Assembly (NCBI RefSeq): GCF_021117365.1
Contig: NZ_CP088262.1
Location: forward strand, 930,001 to 994,000
Length of the DNA: 64,000 nucleotides
Direction of reading: 5' to 3'
Source: Nocardioides sp. cx-173
GTDB lineage: Bacteria; Actinomycetota; Actinomycetes; Propionibacteriales; Nocardioidaceae
Every line of letters begins with the position of its first letter. The stretch's first letter is position 1. The position numbers and the translations under genes were made by a program. Shown piece after piece: positions 49,399-57,790 of this stretch. Under the pieces are notes generated by a model, which searched no databases, was not told where the DNA came from, and saw only the letters and a program-made list of their open reading frames with translations.

Positions 49399-50531
49399 GT
49401 GGGTGTTCCCTTCGAGGTGGTGGTGACGGGCTCGCTGGTGCTCGAGATGGGGTGCTCCGGGGGCAGGTCGGTCGCGGGCTCCGCGGTCGGTCGAGGGCCG
49501 GTACGCCGGTGGGCCAGCGCGCGCAGGGTCCCGACGACGCCACGGGGGGCGAGCAGGACGACCAGGACCATGACCAGCCCGTAGACGAGCGGCGCCAGCT
49601 CGGCGGCGCGGATGTCGGTGAGTCCGGCGGAGGTGCCCCAGTCGGTGACCACCTGCGGCAGGAACGTCAGCAGCGCGGCGCCGATCAACGCACCGGCCAG
49701 GCTGCCGAGGCCGCCCAGGACCACGGCGGTCAGCAGGGTCAGGCTCAGCGTCAGCGTGAACCCGCTGGGTGCCGCCAGCCGCACGGTGATCGCCATCATC
49801 GCGCCGGCGGCGCCCGCGGCGGCGGCGCTGACGACGAACGCCGACACCCTGGCCCGGGCCAGGTCGATCCCGGCCAGCTCGGCGGCGACCTCGCCGTCGC
49901 GCACGGCGCGCCACCGGCGCCCGACCCGGCTGCGCGACAGGTTGGCGAGCAGGACGAAGGTGACGACGAGGGTCAGCCAGGCGACGTACGCGACGTAGCG
50001 GCTGCGGGTGAGCTCCTGGCCGGTGACGAAGAACGCCAGGTCCAGCACCCACGCGGGGATCTCGGGCAGCACCACCCGCAGGCCCTGCTCGCCGCCCAGC
50101 TCCTGCTTGAAGAACAGCGCCACGCCGGGCACCGCGACGGCGAGCGCGAGCGTGGCGCCAGCGAGGTAGGGGCCGTGCAGCCGGGCGGCCGCGTAGCCGA
50201 CCGCGATCCCGACCACGAGGGTGACCGCGACGGCGGCGAGCACGGCCAGCGGCAGCGGCGTCGCGGCGTCCCGGTCAGGCAGGAGCAACGCCGTCGTGTA
50301 GGCGCCGATCGCCATCAGGGCACCGTGGCCCAGCGAGATCTGGCCGTTGACGCCGGTGAGGACGGTGAGGCCGCCGGCGGCGATGCCGAGGTAGGCCATG
50401 GACGCGAGCTGCAGGTTGCGGAAGTCGCTCGAGGTCTCCAGCACCAGGACCACGACCACGAGCCCGAGCACCGCGCCCACCAGGTGGCGCACCAGCGTGG
50501 CCTCCCGCCAGACCTCGCGCAGCCGGGGCAT
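49395..50531 (-). CDS. LivM-type ABC permease
   Basis: 378 residues, about nine to ten helices. GGLTVLTGVNGQISLGHGALMAIGAY is the LivM signature; GRRWRAVRDGEVAAELAGI is the cytoplasmic EAA-like loop contacting the ATPases. Long Thr/Pro/Ser C-terminus. ATG shares one base with the LivH stop. Pairs with LivH in the membrane. Confidence 0.93.
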   Translation of the reverse strand: MPRLREVWREATLVRHLVGAVLGLVVVVLVLETSSDFRNLQLASMAYLGIAAGGLTVLTGVNGQISLGHGALMAIGAYTTALLLPDRDAATPLPLAVLAAVAVTLVVGIAVGYAAARLHGPYLAGATLALAVAVPGVALFFKQELGGEQGLRVVLPEIPAWVLDLAFFVTGQELTRSRYVAYVAWLTLVVTFVLLANLSRSRVGRRWRAVRDGEVAAELAGIDLARARVSAFVVSAAAAGAAGAMMAITVRLAAPSGFTLTLSLTLLTAVVLGGLGSLAGALIGAALLTFLPQVVTDWGTSAGLTDIRAAELAPLVYGLVMVLVVLLAPRGVVGTLRALAHRRTGPRPTAEPATDLPPEHPISSTSEPVTTTSKGTPT

Positions 50532-51409
50532 CAGACCCGCCGCTGCGCGGCCGGGGCGAACAGGCCGCCCGGACGCAGGATCAGGACCAGCATCAAGATG
50601 GACAGTGCGGTCAGCGCGACGAGCTGCGAGCCGACGTACCCGCTCACGAAGCTCAGGGACAACCCCAGCAGCAGCCCGCCCAGGACGGCCCCGAGAGGGC
50701 TGTCCAGGCCGCCGAGCACGGCGGCCACGAAGCCGAACACCACGATCGAGTCCATGAACCCGGGGTGCACCAGGCTGCCGCCGGCGATCAGCAGCCCGGC
50801 CAGCGACCCCACGAGCGAGGCCAGGGCCCACCCCAGCGTCAGCATGCGGCCGACCCGGACGCCCAGGAGCCTCGCGACCTCCTGGTTGAACGCGGCCGCC
50901 CGCATCCTCAGCCCCACGTCGGTGTAGCGGAACAGCGCCACGAGGAAGGCCATCACAACGAGCACGGCGGCGATGGAGAAGAGGCCGAAGCCGGTGATGC
51001 CCAGCGTCGTGTCGCCGACCTCGATCCCGCGCACGCCGAACGGCGCGGGGAAGGAGCGGTAGCGGTTGCCGAAGACCACCGAGGCGAGGGCGTGCAGGAC
51101 GATGAAGAGTCCGAGGGTGAGGATGACCGAGTTGATCTCCGGCTTGCCCTCCACCGGCCGGATCACCACCCGCTCGGTCACCGCCCCCAGCACCAGCCCG
51201 CTGAGCAGGGCGAGGGCGAACCCCAGCCAGTAGGAGTAGCCGGCGTCGATCACCGCCAGGGCCACGAACGTCGTGATCATCGCCATCGGCGCCTGGGCGA
51301 AGTTCACGATCCTGGTCGAGCGCCAGATCATCACCAGCGCAAGGGCGAACGCCGCGTAGACCATGCCGAGGGTGAGGCCGCTGAGCGCGGTGTTGACGAA
51401 CTGCTGCAC
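50531..51409 (-). CDS. LivH-type ABC permease
   Basis: 292 residues, about eight helices. GLTLGMVYAAFALALVMIW and TRIVNFAQAPMAMITTFVAL at the N-terminus and MRAAAFNQEVARLLGV as the EAA loop are typical of LivH. 17 nt after livF. Confidence 0.93.
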   Translation of the reverse strand: MQQFVNTALSGLTLGMVYAAFALALVMIWRSTRIVNFAQAPMAMITTFVALAVIDAGYSYWLGFALALLSGLVLGAVTERVVIRPVEGKPEINSVILTLGLFIVLHALASVVFGNRYRSFPAPFGVRGIEVGDTTLGITGFGLFSIAAVLVVMAFLVALFRYTDVGLRMRAAAFNQEVARLLGVRVGRMLTLGWALASLVGSLAGLLIAGGSLVHPGFMDSIVVFGFVAAVLGGLDSPLGAVLGGLLLGLSLSFVSGYVGSQLVALTALSILMLVLILRPGGLFAPAAQRRV

Positions 51410-51426
51410 GAGATCTCCTGTCCTGC

Positions 51427-52128
51427 TCAGAAGCCGAGGTAGGCGTGGCGGAGCTGGTCGTCGTCGGCGAGGACCGCCGCGTCGGCGCTCGCGACGACGC
51501 GCCCGAGGTTGAGCACGACGCCGTGGTGGGCGATGGAGAGCGCGCTGCGGGCGTTCTGCTCGACGAGGAGCACGCTGAGCCCGTCGCTCTCCACCAGCGA
51601 GCGCAGGAGGTCGAAGATCTGGGTGACGATGCGCGGCGCCAGCCCGAGCGAGGGCTCGTCGAGCAGCAGCATCCGGGGTCTCGACATCAGCGCGCGACCG
51701 ATGACGAGCATCTGGCGCTCGCCCCCGGAGAGCACGTGGGCCACCGCCGCACGCCGGTCCGCCAGGGCGGGGAAGAGGTCGTAGACCCGCTCCAGCTCCG
51801 CGGCTCGCACGCGGCCGCGCACGAGCGCGCCCAGGCGCAGGTTCTCGTCGACGGTGAGCTCGGTGATGACGCCGCGGCCCTCGGGCACCTGCGCCAGGCC
51901 CAGGGCGGGCATCATCTCGGCCGGGAGCCGGTCGACCCGGGTCCCGTCCAGCTCGATCCTGCCGCTGTGGCTGCGGACCAGGCCCGAGATGGTGCGCAGC
52001 AAGGTGGTCTTCCCGGCGCCGTTGGCGCCGAGCACCGCGGTGATCCGCCCCCGCTCGGCGCTCAGCGAGACGCCGTGCAGGGCCCGCACCGGCCCGTAGC
52101 TCGTCGACAGATCCTTCACGACCAGCAC
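51427..52128 (-). CDS. LivF-type ABC ATPase
   Basis: 233 residues. Walker A GANGAGKTTLL, signature LSGGERQMLVIGRALM, Walker B MLLLDEPSLGLAP, and H-loop region VEQNARSALSIAHHG. Energises uptake with LivG. One base from livG. Confidence 0.94.
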   Translation of the reverse strand: MLVVKDLSTSYGPVRALHGVSLSAERGRITAVLGANGAGKTTLLRTISGLVRSHSGRIELDGTRVDRLPAEMMPALGLAQVPEGRGVITELTVDENLRLGALVRGRVRAAELERVYDLFPALADRRAAVAHVLSGGERQMLVIGRALMSRPRMLLLDEPSLGLAPRIVTQIFDLLRSLVESDGLSVLLVEQNARSALSIAHHGVVLNLGRVVASADAAVLADDDQLRHAYLGF

Positions 52129-52129
52129 C

Positions 52130-52945
52130 TCAGGCCTCCCCGCCGCCGACGGCCTCGCCGAGGTACGCCGCCAGGACGGCCGGGTCGTCGCGCACCTGAT
52201 CGGGGGAGCCCTGCGCGATCACCCGGCCGAAGTCGAGGACCGTGATCTCGTCGCAGACGCGCATCACCAGGTCCATGTGGTGCTCGACCAGCATCACCGC
52301 CATCCGGGTGGTCAGGCCGCGCACCAGCTCCCCGAGGTCGTCCATCTCGCCGGTCGACAGTCCGCTCGCGGGCTCGTCGAGCAGCAGCAGGTCGGGCTCC
52401 CCGGCCAGCGCACGAGCGAGCGCGACCCGCTTCCGCACCGCGTAGGGCAGGCTCGCGGGGTAGCTGGCGGCGTACTGGGAGATGCCGAGGTCGGCGAGGA
52501 CCCCGCGGGCGCGCTCCCGGATCTCACGCTCCTCGCGCGAGGCGCGGGGGAGCGCGAGGAGCGAGGAGAGGAACCCCGAGCGCGCGTGGTGGTCGGCGCC
52601 CACCATGACGTTCTCCAGCACCGTCACGCGGTCGAACAGACCGAGTCCTTGGAGGGTGCGGGCGATCCCGAGGCCGGCGAGCTCACGTGGGCGCAGCCCG
52701 CCGAGCTCCTGGCCCCGCCAGCAGATCCGGCCACGGTCGGGGACCACGAACCCACAGGCGACGTTGAACAGGGTGGTCTTGCCGGCGCCGTTGGGCCCGA
52801 TCACGCCGAGCACCTGGTGCGGGCGAGCCGTCAGCGCGACGTCGCTCAGTGCGGTGATGCCGCCGAAGGTGACCGTCACGTCCGTGACCTCGAGCTGCGG
52901 ACCGAGTGCCCCCGGCCGGGCGACGCCCGCCAGCGTGTGGCTCAT
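52130..52945 (-). CDS. LivG-type ABC ATPase
   Basis: 271 residues. Walker A GPNGAGKTTLFNV, Walker B LLLLDEPASGLS, and VEHHMDLVMRVCDEITVL. The signature loop SLPYAVRKRVALARAL reads PYAVRK in place of LSGGQ, as often seen in LivG (LPYGxQR). First gene of the operon; divergent from the PucR-type gene with two palindromes between. Confidence 0.93.
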   Translation of the reverse strand: MSHTLAGVARPGALGPQLEVTDVTVTFGGITALSDVALTARPHQVLGVIGPNGAGKTTLFNVACGFVVPDRGRICWRGQELGGLRPRELAGLGIARTLQGLGLFDRVTVLENVMVGADHHARSGFLSSLLALPRASREEREIRERARGVLADLGISQYAASYPASLPYAVRKRVALARALAGEPDLLLLDEPASGLSTGEMDDLGELVRGLTTRMAVMLVEHHMDLVMRVCDEITVLDFGRVIAQGSPDQVRDDPAVLAAYLGEAVGGGEA

Positions 52946-52972
52946 GCGCTACCTCCGCAGGTGTGCTGTGAC

Positions 52973-52991
52973 GCGCACCACTGTGGTGCGC
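52973..52991. promoter_or_regulatory. Palindrome 1 in livG/pucR intergenic region
   Basis: GCGCACCA - CTG - TGGTGCGC. Candidate operator 28 bp from the livG start. Confidence 0.5.
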
Positions 52992-53008
52992 AGCGCACAG
53001 GTTGCGCA

Positions 53009-53025
53009 TTGGGCGCAGCGCCCAA
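53009..53025. promoter_or_regulatory. Palindrome 2 in livG/pucR intergenic region
   Basis: TTGGGCGC - A - GCGCCCAA, 36 bp (centre to centre about 35) from palindrome 1. Candidate second operator, sequence different from the first. Confidence 0.5.
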
Positions 53026-53086
53026 CGATCGCTGTCTCAATGCCGCCTCTCGCGAAGGACCCTGGTCAGAACTGTGCGGAGAGTGC

Positions 53087-53092
53087 GAATCT
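53087..53092 (+). promoter_or_regulatory. -10-like hexamer for leaderless PucR-type gene
   Basis: GAATCT ends 6 nt before the ATG at 53099. No ribosome binding site. Confidence 0.35.
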
Positions 53093-53098
53093 CTCCTC

Positions 53099-54343
53099 AT
53101 GCCAGCTCGCAGCGCAGGCTCGGCCTTCCCGCGGCCCGCCGGTTCCCAGCCGGACGACGCGGCGGTGCTCCACGACGTCGAGGCCGCCTGGGCGGCGCTG
53201 CGTCCCCGGGCCGACGAGATCGCGGACACGATCACGCTGACCCTGCTCGTGCGGGACTCGGAGGTCTACGAGCGGGTGGGGCCCGAGCTGCGCGTCGACG
53301 TGCGCGACAGCACCCGCGAGCACATCCGGCGCGGGATCGAGGTCCTGGCCGGCACCAGCGACGCGCCGTCCTCGGCGATCGAGCTGTGGCGTGAGACGGG
53401 CCGTCGCCGGGCGCGCCAGCTGGTCCCGCTCGAGACGGTCCTCAACGCCTACACGCTCGGCACCCGGGTGCTGTGGGAGGCGCTGGTCGACTCGGGCCGC
53501 ACCACGGGGGCGGTCACCGACGAGCACGTGCTGCTCGTGGCGGGCCAGCGGGTCTGGTCCGCCCTGGACGTGCAGAACGGCGTCCTGGTGGAGGCCTACC
53601 GGCGCGAGAGCACCCGCATGCAGCGCCAGGACCTGCAGCGCCAGCAGAGCGCCCTGGACGCGCTGGCCGAGGGGCGGGGTGCGGACCCGCAGTTCGCGGA
53701 GGAGGCGCGCGACCTGCTGGGCATCGCCGCCGACGCCCGGGTCGCCTGCGTGGTGGCGCTGTTCGACGGCTCCCTCGACGAGCCGCTCGGCGCGCTCGAG
53801 GACCGGCTGGAGCGCGTGGAGGTCAGCTGTCACTGGCACGTGCGCACGGGTCGCTACTTCGGGCTGCTCTCCGGGCCGATCCCCGACGACGGCGAGCTGG
53901 TGGCGCTGATCGAGCCCCATGCCACGGGGAGGGTGGGGATCGCCGCCTCGCCGGAGGGGGTGGCCGGTTTCGCGACGGCGTTCCAGCTGGCCACGCGGGC
54001 CGCCGAGACGCTCGCGCGGGGAGAGGCACGGGTCGTCTCGGTCACCGATCGGCTCCCCGAGGTCCTGCTGGCGGGCAGCCCCCAGGTCACGCCGCTGCTG
54101 ATGCGCGAGACGCTCGGCCCGCTCCTGGCCCAGCCCGAGCCCCTCGGGTCCACCCTGCTCGAGACCCTGGCGGCGCTGCTGCGCCACGACGGCTCGCCCA
54201 CGCACGCGGCCGAGGAGCTCTTCTGCCATCGCAACACCGTGATCTACCGGGCCCGCCAGATCGAGGAGATCACCGGGCGCACCCTGACCTCGCCGCGCGA
54301 CAAGATGCTGCTCTCGCTGGCGCTGATGGCGCGCGGGCGCTGA
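53099..54343 (+). CDS. PucR/CdaR-type transcriptional regulator
   Basis: 414 residues. N-terminal helical sensor-like domain (about 20-190, with ARQLVPLETVLNAYTLGTRV as in RsbR-like/CdaR proteins), a middle GGDEF-like CdaR region, and a C-terminal PucR helix-turn-helix: HAAEELFCHRNTVIYRARQI (about 374-393). Such regulators often activate a neighbouring catabolic or uptake operon; the divergent liv-type operon is the obvious target. Ligand unknown. Confidence 0.87.
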   Translation: MPARSAGSAFPRPAGSQPDDAAVLHDVEAAWAALRPRADEIADTITLTLLVRDSEVYERVGPELRVDVRDSTREHIRRGIEVLAGTSDAPSSAIELWRETGRRRARQLVPLETVLNAYTLGTRVLWEALVDSGRTTGAVTDEHVLLVAGQRVWSALDVQNGVLVEAYRRESTRMQRQDLQRQQSALDALAEGRGADPQFAEEARDLLGIAADARVACVVALFDGSLDEPLGALEDRLERVEVSCHWHVRTGRYFGLLSGPIPDDGELVALIEPHATGRVGIAASPEGVAGFATAFQLATRAAETLARGEARVVSVTDRLPEVLLAGSPQVTPLLMRETLGPLLAQPEPLGSTLLETLAALLRHDGSPTHAAEELFCHRNTVIYRARQIEEITGRTLTSPRDKMLLSLALMARGR

Positions 54344-54351
54344 CGCCGGAC

Positions 54352-55284
54352 TCAGTCGGCGAGACGACCGTCGACGAACATCGTCAGCCGGGTGATCGTC
54401 TGCCGGTCGTCGCCCGCGATGTGGCCGTTGACGGCGCGGCACGCCCAGCCGAGACGGGTCGCGACCCGCGCGGCTTCGGCGAGGTCGGCGGCGGTGAGCC
54501 GCGGGTAGGCGTCGGCGTACGGCGCGAGGTAGGCCTCGCGGAACGGCGTGACGTCGACGGAGCCCGCCACGTCGTCGAGGCCCCACGCGAGCACGCCCTC
54601 GAGCGTGACCGAGAGCGTGAAGAACGGGTGGGACACGCAGGCGTCGCCCCAGTCCATGACCCAGTGCCGTCCGTCGCGGACGAACACCTGACCGTCATGG
54701 AGGTCGTCGTGCTGCACCGTCTCCCGGATGCCGTACGGCGCGAGGTCGCGGGCGAGCGACCGGACCCTCGCGCCGGCCTCCCGGAAGCGCGGCTCGGCAC
54801 CGATCTGGTCCATGAGCGCGTCGTACCTCTGGGGCAGCGTCTCGAGGCGCAGGTCCGGGACGCCGAGGGCGAGCAGGGCCTCGATGTCGTCCTCGAGCGC
54901 GAGCTGGATCCGGGCGGTGCCGGCGAGCACGTCGACCCACCGCTCGAGGCTCTCTTCGACCTGTACCAGCTCGCGCAGCCGGTGCCCGGCGTCGCTCATC
55001 AGCAGCCAGCCGCGCTCAGTGTCGGAGGCGAGGAGCGCCTGCACAAGGTCCGGCACCCTGTCCGCGAGCAGGTCGACCAGGGCCGCCTCGTGCATGAGCG
55101 GCCCGTGGTTGGCCTTGAACCACACCGGCCCGCCCTGCGTGGGCACCCGCAGCACCGTCGACCACACCTCCGCGTGCGGCTGCTCGATGTCACCGGTGCG
55201 GATCAGCCCCAGCGCCCCCAGCCGGTCGTCGATCCAGGCATGCGCCCCCGCCAGCCATGCGGGGTCGGTCCACAGATGCGCCAC
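54352..55284 (-). CDS. Aminoglycoside-phosphotransferase-fold (APH-like) protein
   Basis: 310 residues. Kinase-like: catalytic loop VQHDDLHDGQVFV (Brenner motif, HxDLHxxQ) and metal-binding VMDWGDACVSHPF; an N-lobe Lys in VWFKANHGPL. The fold covers antibiotic, choline, maltose and other kinases; resistance should not be assumed. Convergent with the PucR-type gene (8 nt). Confidence 0.82.
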   Translation of the reverse strand: MAHLWTDPAWLAGAHAWIDDRLGALGLIRTGDIEQPHAEVWSTVLRVPTQGGPVWFKANHGPLMHEAALVDLLADRVPDLVQALLASDTERGWLLMSDAGHRLRELVQVEESLERWVDVLAGTARIQLALEDDIEALLALGVPDLRLETLPQRYDALMDQIGAEPRFREAGARVRSLARDLAPYGIRETVQHDDLHDGQVFVRDGRHWVMDWGDACVSHPFFTLSVTLEGVLAWGLDDVAGSVDVTPFREAYLAPYADAYPRLTAADLAEAARVATRLGWACRAVNGHIAGDDRQTITRLTMFVDGRLAD

Positions 55285-55330
55285 GCCCGAGTGTCTCGCG
55301 CCCCCGCAGCACCGCCACCACCCGTTTTTT

Positions 55331-55393
55331 CGCTGACCCGTCAGAAACTTTCTGACGGGTCAGCGGGAAGTGGCGCGAGTTGGTGACGGGTCA
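55331..55393. repeat. Palindromic intergenic repeat, copy 6, with extra half-site
   Basis: Perfect core 55331-55365, preceded by a TTTTTT run (55325-55330), then linker and half-site AGTTGGTGACGGGTCA (55378-55393); GACGGGTCA repeats 31 bp apart. The TGA stop of the acyl-CoA dehydrogenase (minus strand, 55393-55391) lies in the half-site. Confidence 0.9.
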
Positions 55394-56539
55394 GCGGTCG
55401 AGGGGGTCGAGGAGGTCGTAGTCGGCCACTGTTGCGGAGAGCTTGCGCACCTGGTGGTCGCCGTCGCCGAAGAGGTGGTCGAGGGCGGTGAGGTGGGCGA
55501 CGTACATGCCGACGTGGTACTCCGCGGTCATCGCGATGCCGCCGTGGAGCTGGATGGCCTCCTGGCCGACGTGACGGCCGCCGCGGCTGACCTGGAGCGA
55601 GACCCGTGCGGCGGCCGCGGCGACCTCCTCGGGGGTGCCCGCCGAGATGACCATGGTGGCCCAGTCGACGAGGCTGTGGGTCAGCTCCAGGGAGGTGTAC
55701 ATGTCGGCGGCCCGGAAGGTCAGCGCCTGGAAGTGGTTGAGCGTGACCCCGAACTGCTTGCGGCTCTTGAGGTAGTCGGTGGTCGCCCCGAGCAGCGTCT
55801 GCATCGCGCCCAGCGACTGGTTCGCGGCCATGATCCGGGTGATGTCCAGGACGGTGGCGATGGAGCCGGACAGGTCCAGGCCGGGGGCGCCGAGCGGGAC
55901 GGCCGGGGTCTGGTCGAGGGCCACGCGTGCGGCCCGGCCGCCGTCGTACGTCGGGTAGCCCGCGCGGCTCAGGCCCTCGGCGTCGCCGGCGACCAGGAAC
56001 GCGCCGGTGCCGCCCCCGGGCAGCGCCGCGCTGACGACCAGTACGTCGGCCCGCGCGCCGTGCAGAACCGGCTCCTTGACGCCGGTGAGCGTCCAGGAGC
56101 CGCCGTCCTGCGCGGCGGTGACCGACTCGGCGGCCGCCCCCCAGCGCCGGCCGGGCTCGTCGTGGGCGAAGGCCAGGACGCTGTCGCCGGCCGCGAGCGC
56201 GCCGAGCACCTCGGCGCGCTGCTCAGGGGTGCCGGCGGCGGCGACCAGCCCGCCGGCCAGCACGACCGAGGCGAGGAACGGCTCGGGGGCGATGGTGCGG
56301 CCGAGCTCCTGGCAGACGATGCCGATCTCCACCGGGCCGGCGCCGACCCCGCCGTCCTCCTCGGAGAAGGGCAGCCCGAGGATCCCCATCTCGGCCAGGC
56401 GCGACCACTGCTTCTCGTCGAAGCCCGGGTCCTCCTTGACCACCTGGCGCCGGCGCTCGTAGTCGCCGTAGGCCTTGCCCACGAGGCCGCGGACGGCGTC
56501 GCGGAGGGCGACCTGCTCGTCGTCGTACGTGAAGTCCAT
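55391..56539 (-). CDS. Acyl-CoA dehydrogenase family protein, subunit of a pair
   Basis: 382 residues. Acyl-CoA dehydrogenase fold: N-terminal helices, beta middle, C-terminal helices with LKSRKQFGVTLNHFQALTF (FAD contact) and AIQLHGGIAMTAEYHVG. The middle FAD/substrate motif SEPxAGS is not evident (reads FAHDEPGRRWGAA), as in the partner subunits of heteromeric FadE pairs. 15 bp after the other gene, suggesting an alpha2-beta2 enzyme as in mycobacterial steroid-side-chain FadE proteins. Confidence 0.87.
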   Translation of the reverse strand: MDFTYDDEQVALRDAVRGLVGKAYGDYERRRQVVKEDPGFDEKQWSRLAEMGILGLPFSEEDGGVGAGPVEIGIVCQELGRTIAPEPFLASVVLAGGLVAAAGTPEQRAEVLGALAAGDSVLAFAHDEPGRRWGAAAESVTAAQDGGSWTLTGVKEPVLHGARADVLVVSAALPGGGTGAFLVAGDAEGLSRAGYPTYDGGRAARVALDQTPAVPLGAPGLDLSGSIATVLDITRIMAANQSLGAMQTLLGATTDYLKSRKQFGVTLNHFQALTFRAADMYTSLELTHSLVDWATMVISAGTPEEVAAAAARVSLQVSRGGRHVGQEAIQLHGGIAMTAEYHVGMYVAHLTALDHLFGDGDHQVRKLSATVADYDLLDPLDR

Positions 56540-56554
56540 GTCAGTCCCTTCGGC

Positions 56555-57730
56555 TCAGAGCCCGAGGATCGTGCGGCTGATGATCTGCCGCTGGATCTCG
56601 TTGGAGCCGCCGTAGATGGAGGCCTTGCGGAGGTTGAGGTACGTCGGCGTGACGGTGCGCGCCCAGTCGGGCAGGTCGGAGTCGTCGCCGGCGCCGGACG
56701 CCACCGAGGCGGGACCGGCCAGGTCGACCATCAGCTCGCTGACGGCCTGCTGGAGCTCGGTGCCCTTGAGCTTGAGCACCGACGAGGCGGGGTGCGGCTC
56801 GCCGTCGCTGGAGTGGGCCACGACCCGCAGGGCGGTGAGCTCCAGTGCGAGCAGCTCGTTCTCGAGCTCGACGATCCGGGCCCGGACCAGCGGGTCGTCG
56901 AGCAGCGTGCCGCCCTCGCCGTCGGAGGTGTCCTTGGCCAGGTCCTTGGCCCGGGCCAGGATGCGCTTGGTCGCACCCACCGGGGCGACGCCGACGCGCT
57001 CGTTGCCGAGCAGGAACTTCGCGATCGTCCAGCCGCCGTTGAGCTCGCCGACCAGGTTGGCGGCGGGGACCCGGACGTCGGTGAACCACACCTCGTTGAC
57101 CTCGTGGCCGCCGTCGATCAGCTCGATCGGGCGCACCTCCAGGCCGGGTGAGGTCATGTCGATGAGGAGCATCGAGATGCCGGCCTGCTTCTTCACCTCC
57201 GGGTCGGTGCGGACCAGGGTGAAGATCCAGTCGCCGTACTGGCCGAGCGTGGTCCAGGTCTTCTGCCCGTTGACGACCCAGTGGTCGCCGTCCCTGACCG
57301 CGGTCGTGCGCAGGCTGGCCAGGTCGGAGCCCGCGTCGGGCTCGGAGAAGCCCTGGCTCCACCAGATGTCGAGGTTGGCGGTCTTGGGCAGGTACTCCTG
57401 CTTCTGCTCCTCGGTGCCGAACTGCGCGATCACCGGCCCGATCATCGAGGCGTTGAACGCCAGCGGCGTCGGTACGCCGGCGCGCTGCATCTCCTCGTGC
57501 CAGAGGTGGCGCCGCAGCTCGCTCCAGCCGCGCCCGCCGTACTCCTCCGGCCAGTGCGGTACGGCGAGCCCGGCGGCGTTGAGCGTCCGCTGGGCCTCGA
57601 CGATCTGGTCGTGGGTGAGCTCGCGACCCTCGATCACGGTGCGGCGGATCTCCTCGGAGACCTCGGTGGTGAAGAACTCGCGCATCTGCGCGCGGAACTC
57701 CTGGTCGTCCTCGGACAGCTCGAGCTGCAT
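56555..57730 (-). CDS. Acyl-CoA dehydrogenase family protein, partner
   Basis: 391 residues. Intact FAD/substrate motif QGFSEPDAGSDLASL and C-terminal IYGGSNEIQRQIISRTILG. EEYGGRGWS in the N-terminal domain. Closest in character to FadE17/FadE26/FadE34-like members. Oxidises an acyl-CoA to the enoyl-CoA; substrate unknown, no beta-oxidation genes next to it. Confidence 0.9.
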   Translation of the reverse strand: MQLELSEDDQEFRAQMREFFTTEVSEEIRRTVIEGRELTHDQIVEAQRTLNAAGLAVPHWPEEYGGRGWSELRRHLWHEEMQRAGVPTPLAFNASMIGPVIAQFGTEEQKQEYLPKTANLDIWWSQGFSEPDAGSDLASLRTTAVRDGDHWVVNGQKTWTTLGQYGDWIFTLVRTDPEVKKQAGISMLLIDMTSPGLEVRPIELIDGGHEVNEVWFTDVRVPAANLVGELNGGWTIAKFLLGNERVGVAPVGATKRILARAKDLAKDTSDGEGGTLLDDPLVRARIVELENELLALELTALRVVAHSSDGEPHPASSVLKLKGTELQQAVSELMVDLAGPASVASGAGDDSDLPDWARTVTPTYLNLRKASIYGGSNEIQRQIISRTILGL

Positions 57731-57790
57731 GCGGGGTCGCCCCTCTCCCTGGTCGGCTGCCCCGATGCTACTGAGAGGTAGAAGCCCGGC

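Noticed and set aside
54352..55284. Aminoglycoside resistance gene
   Set aside because: Only the kinase fold motifs are seen; the family covers many metabolic kinases and nothing specific to drug modification can be pointed to.
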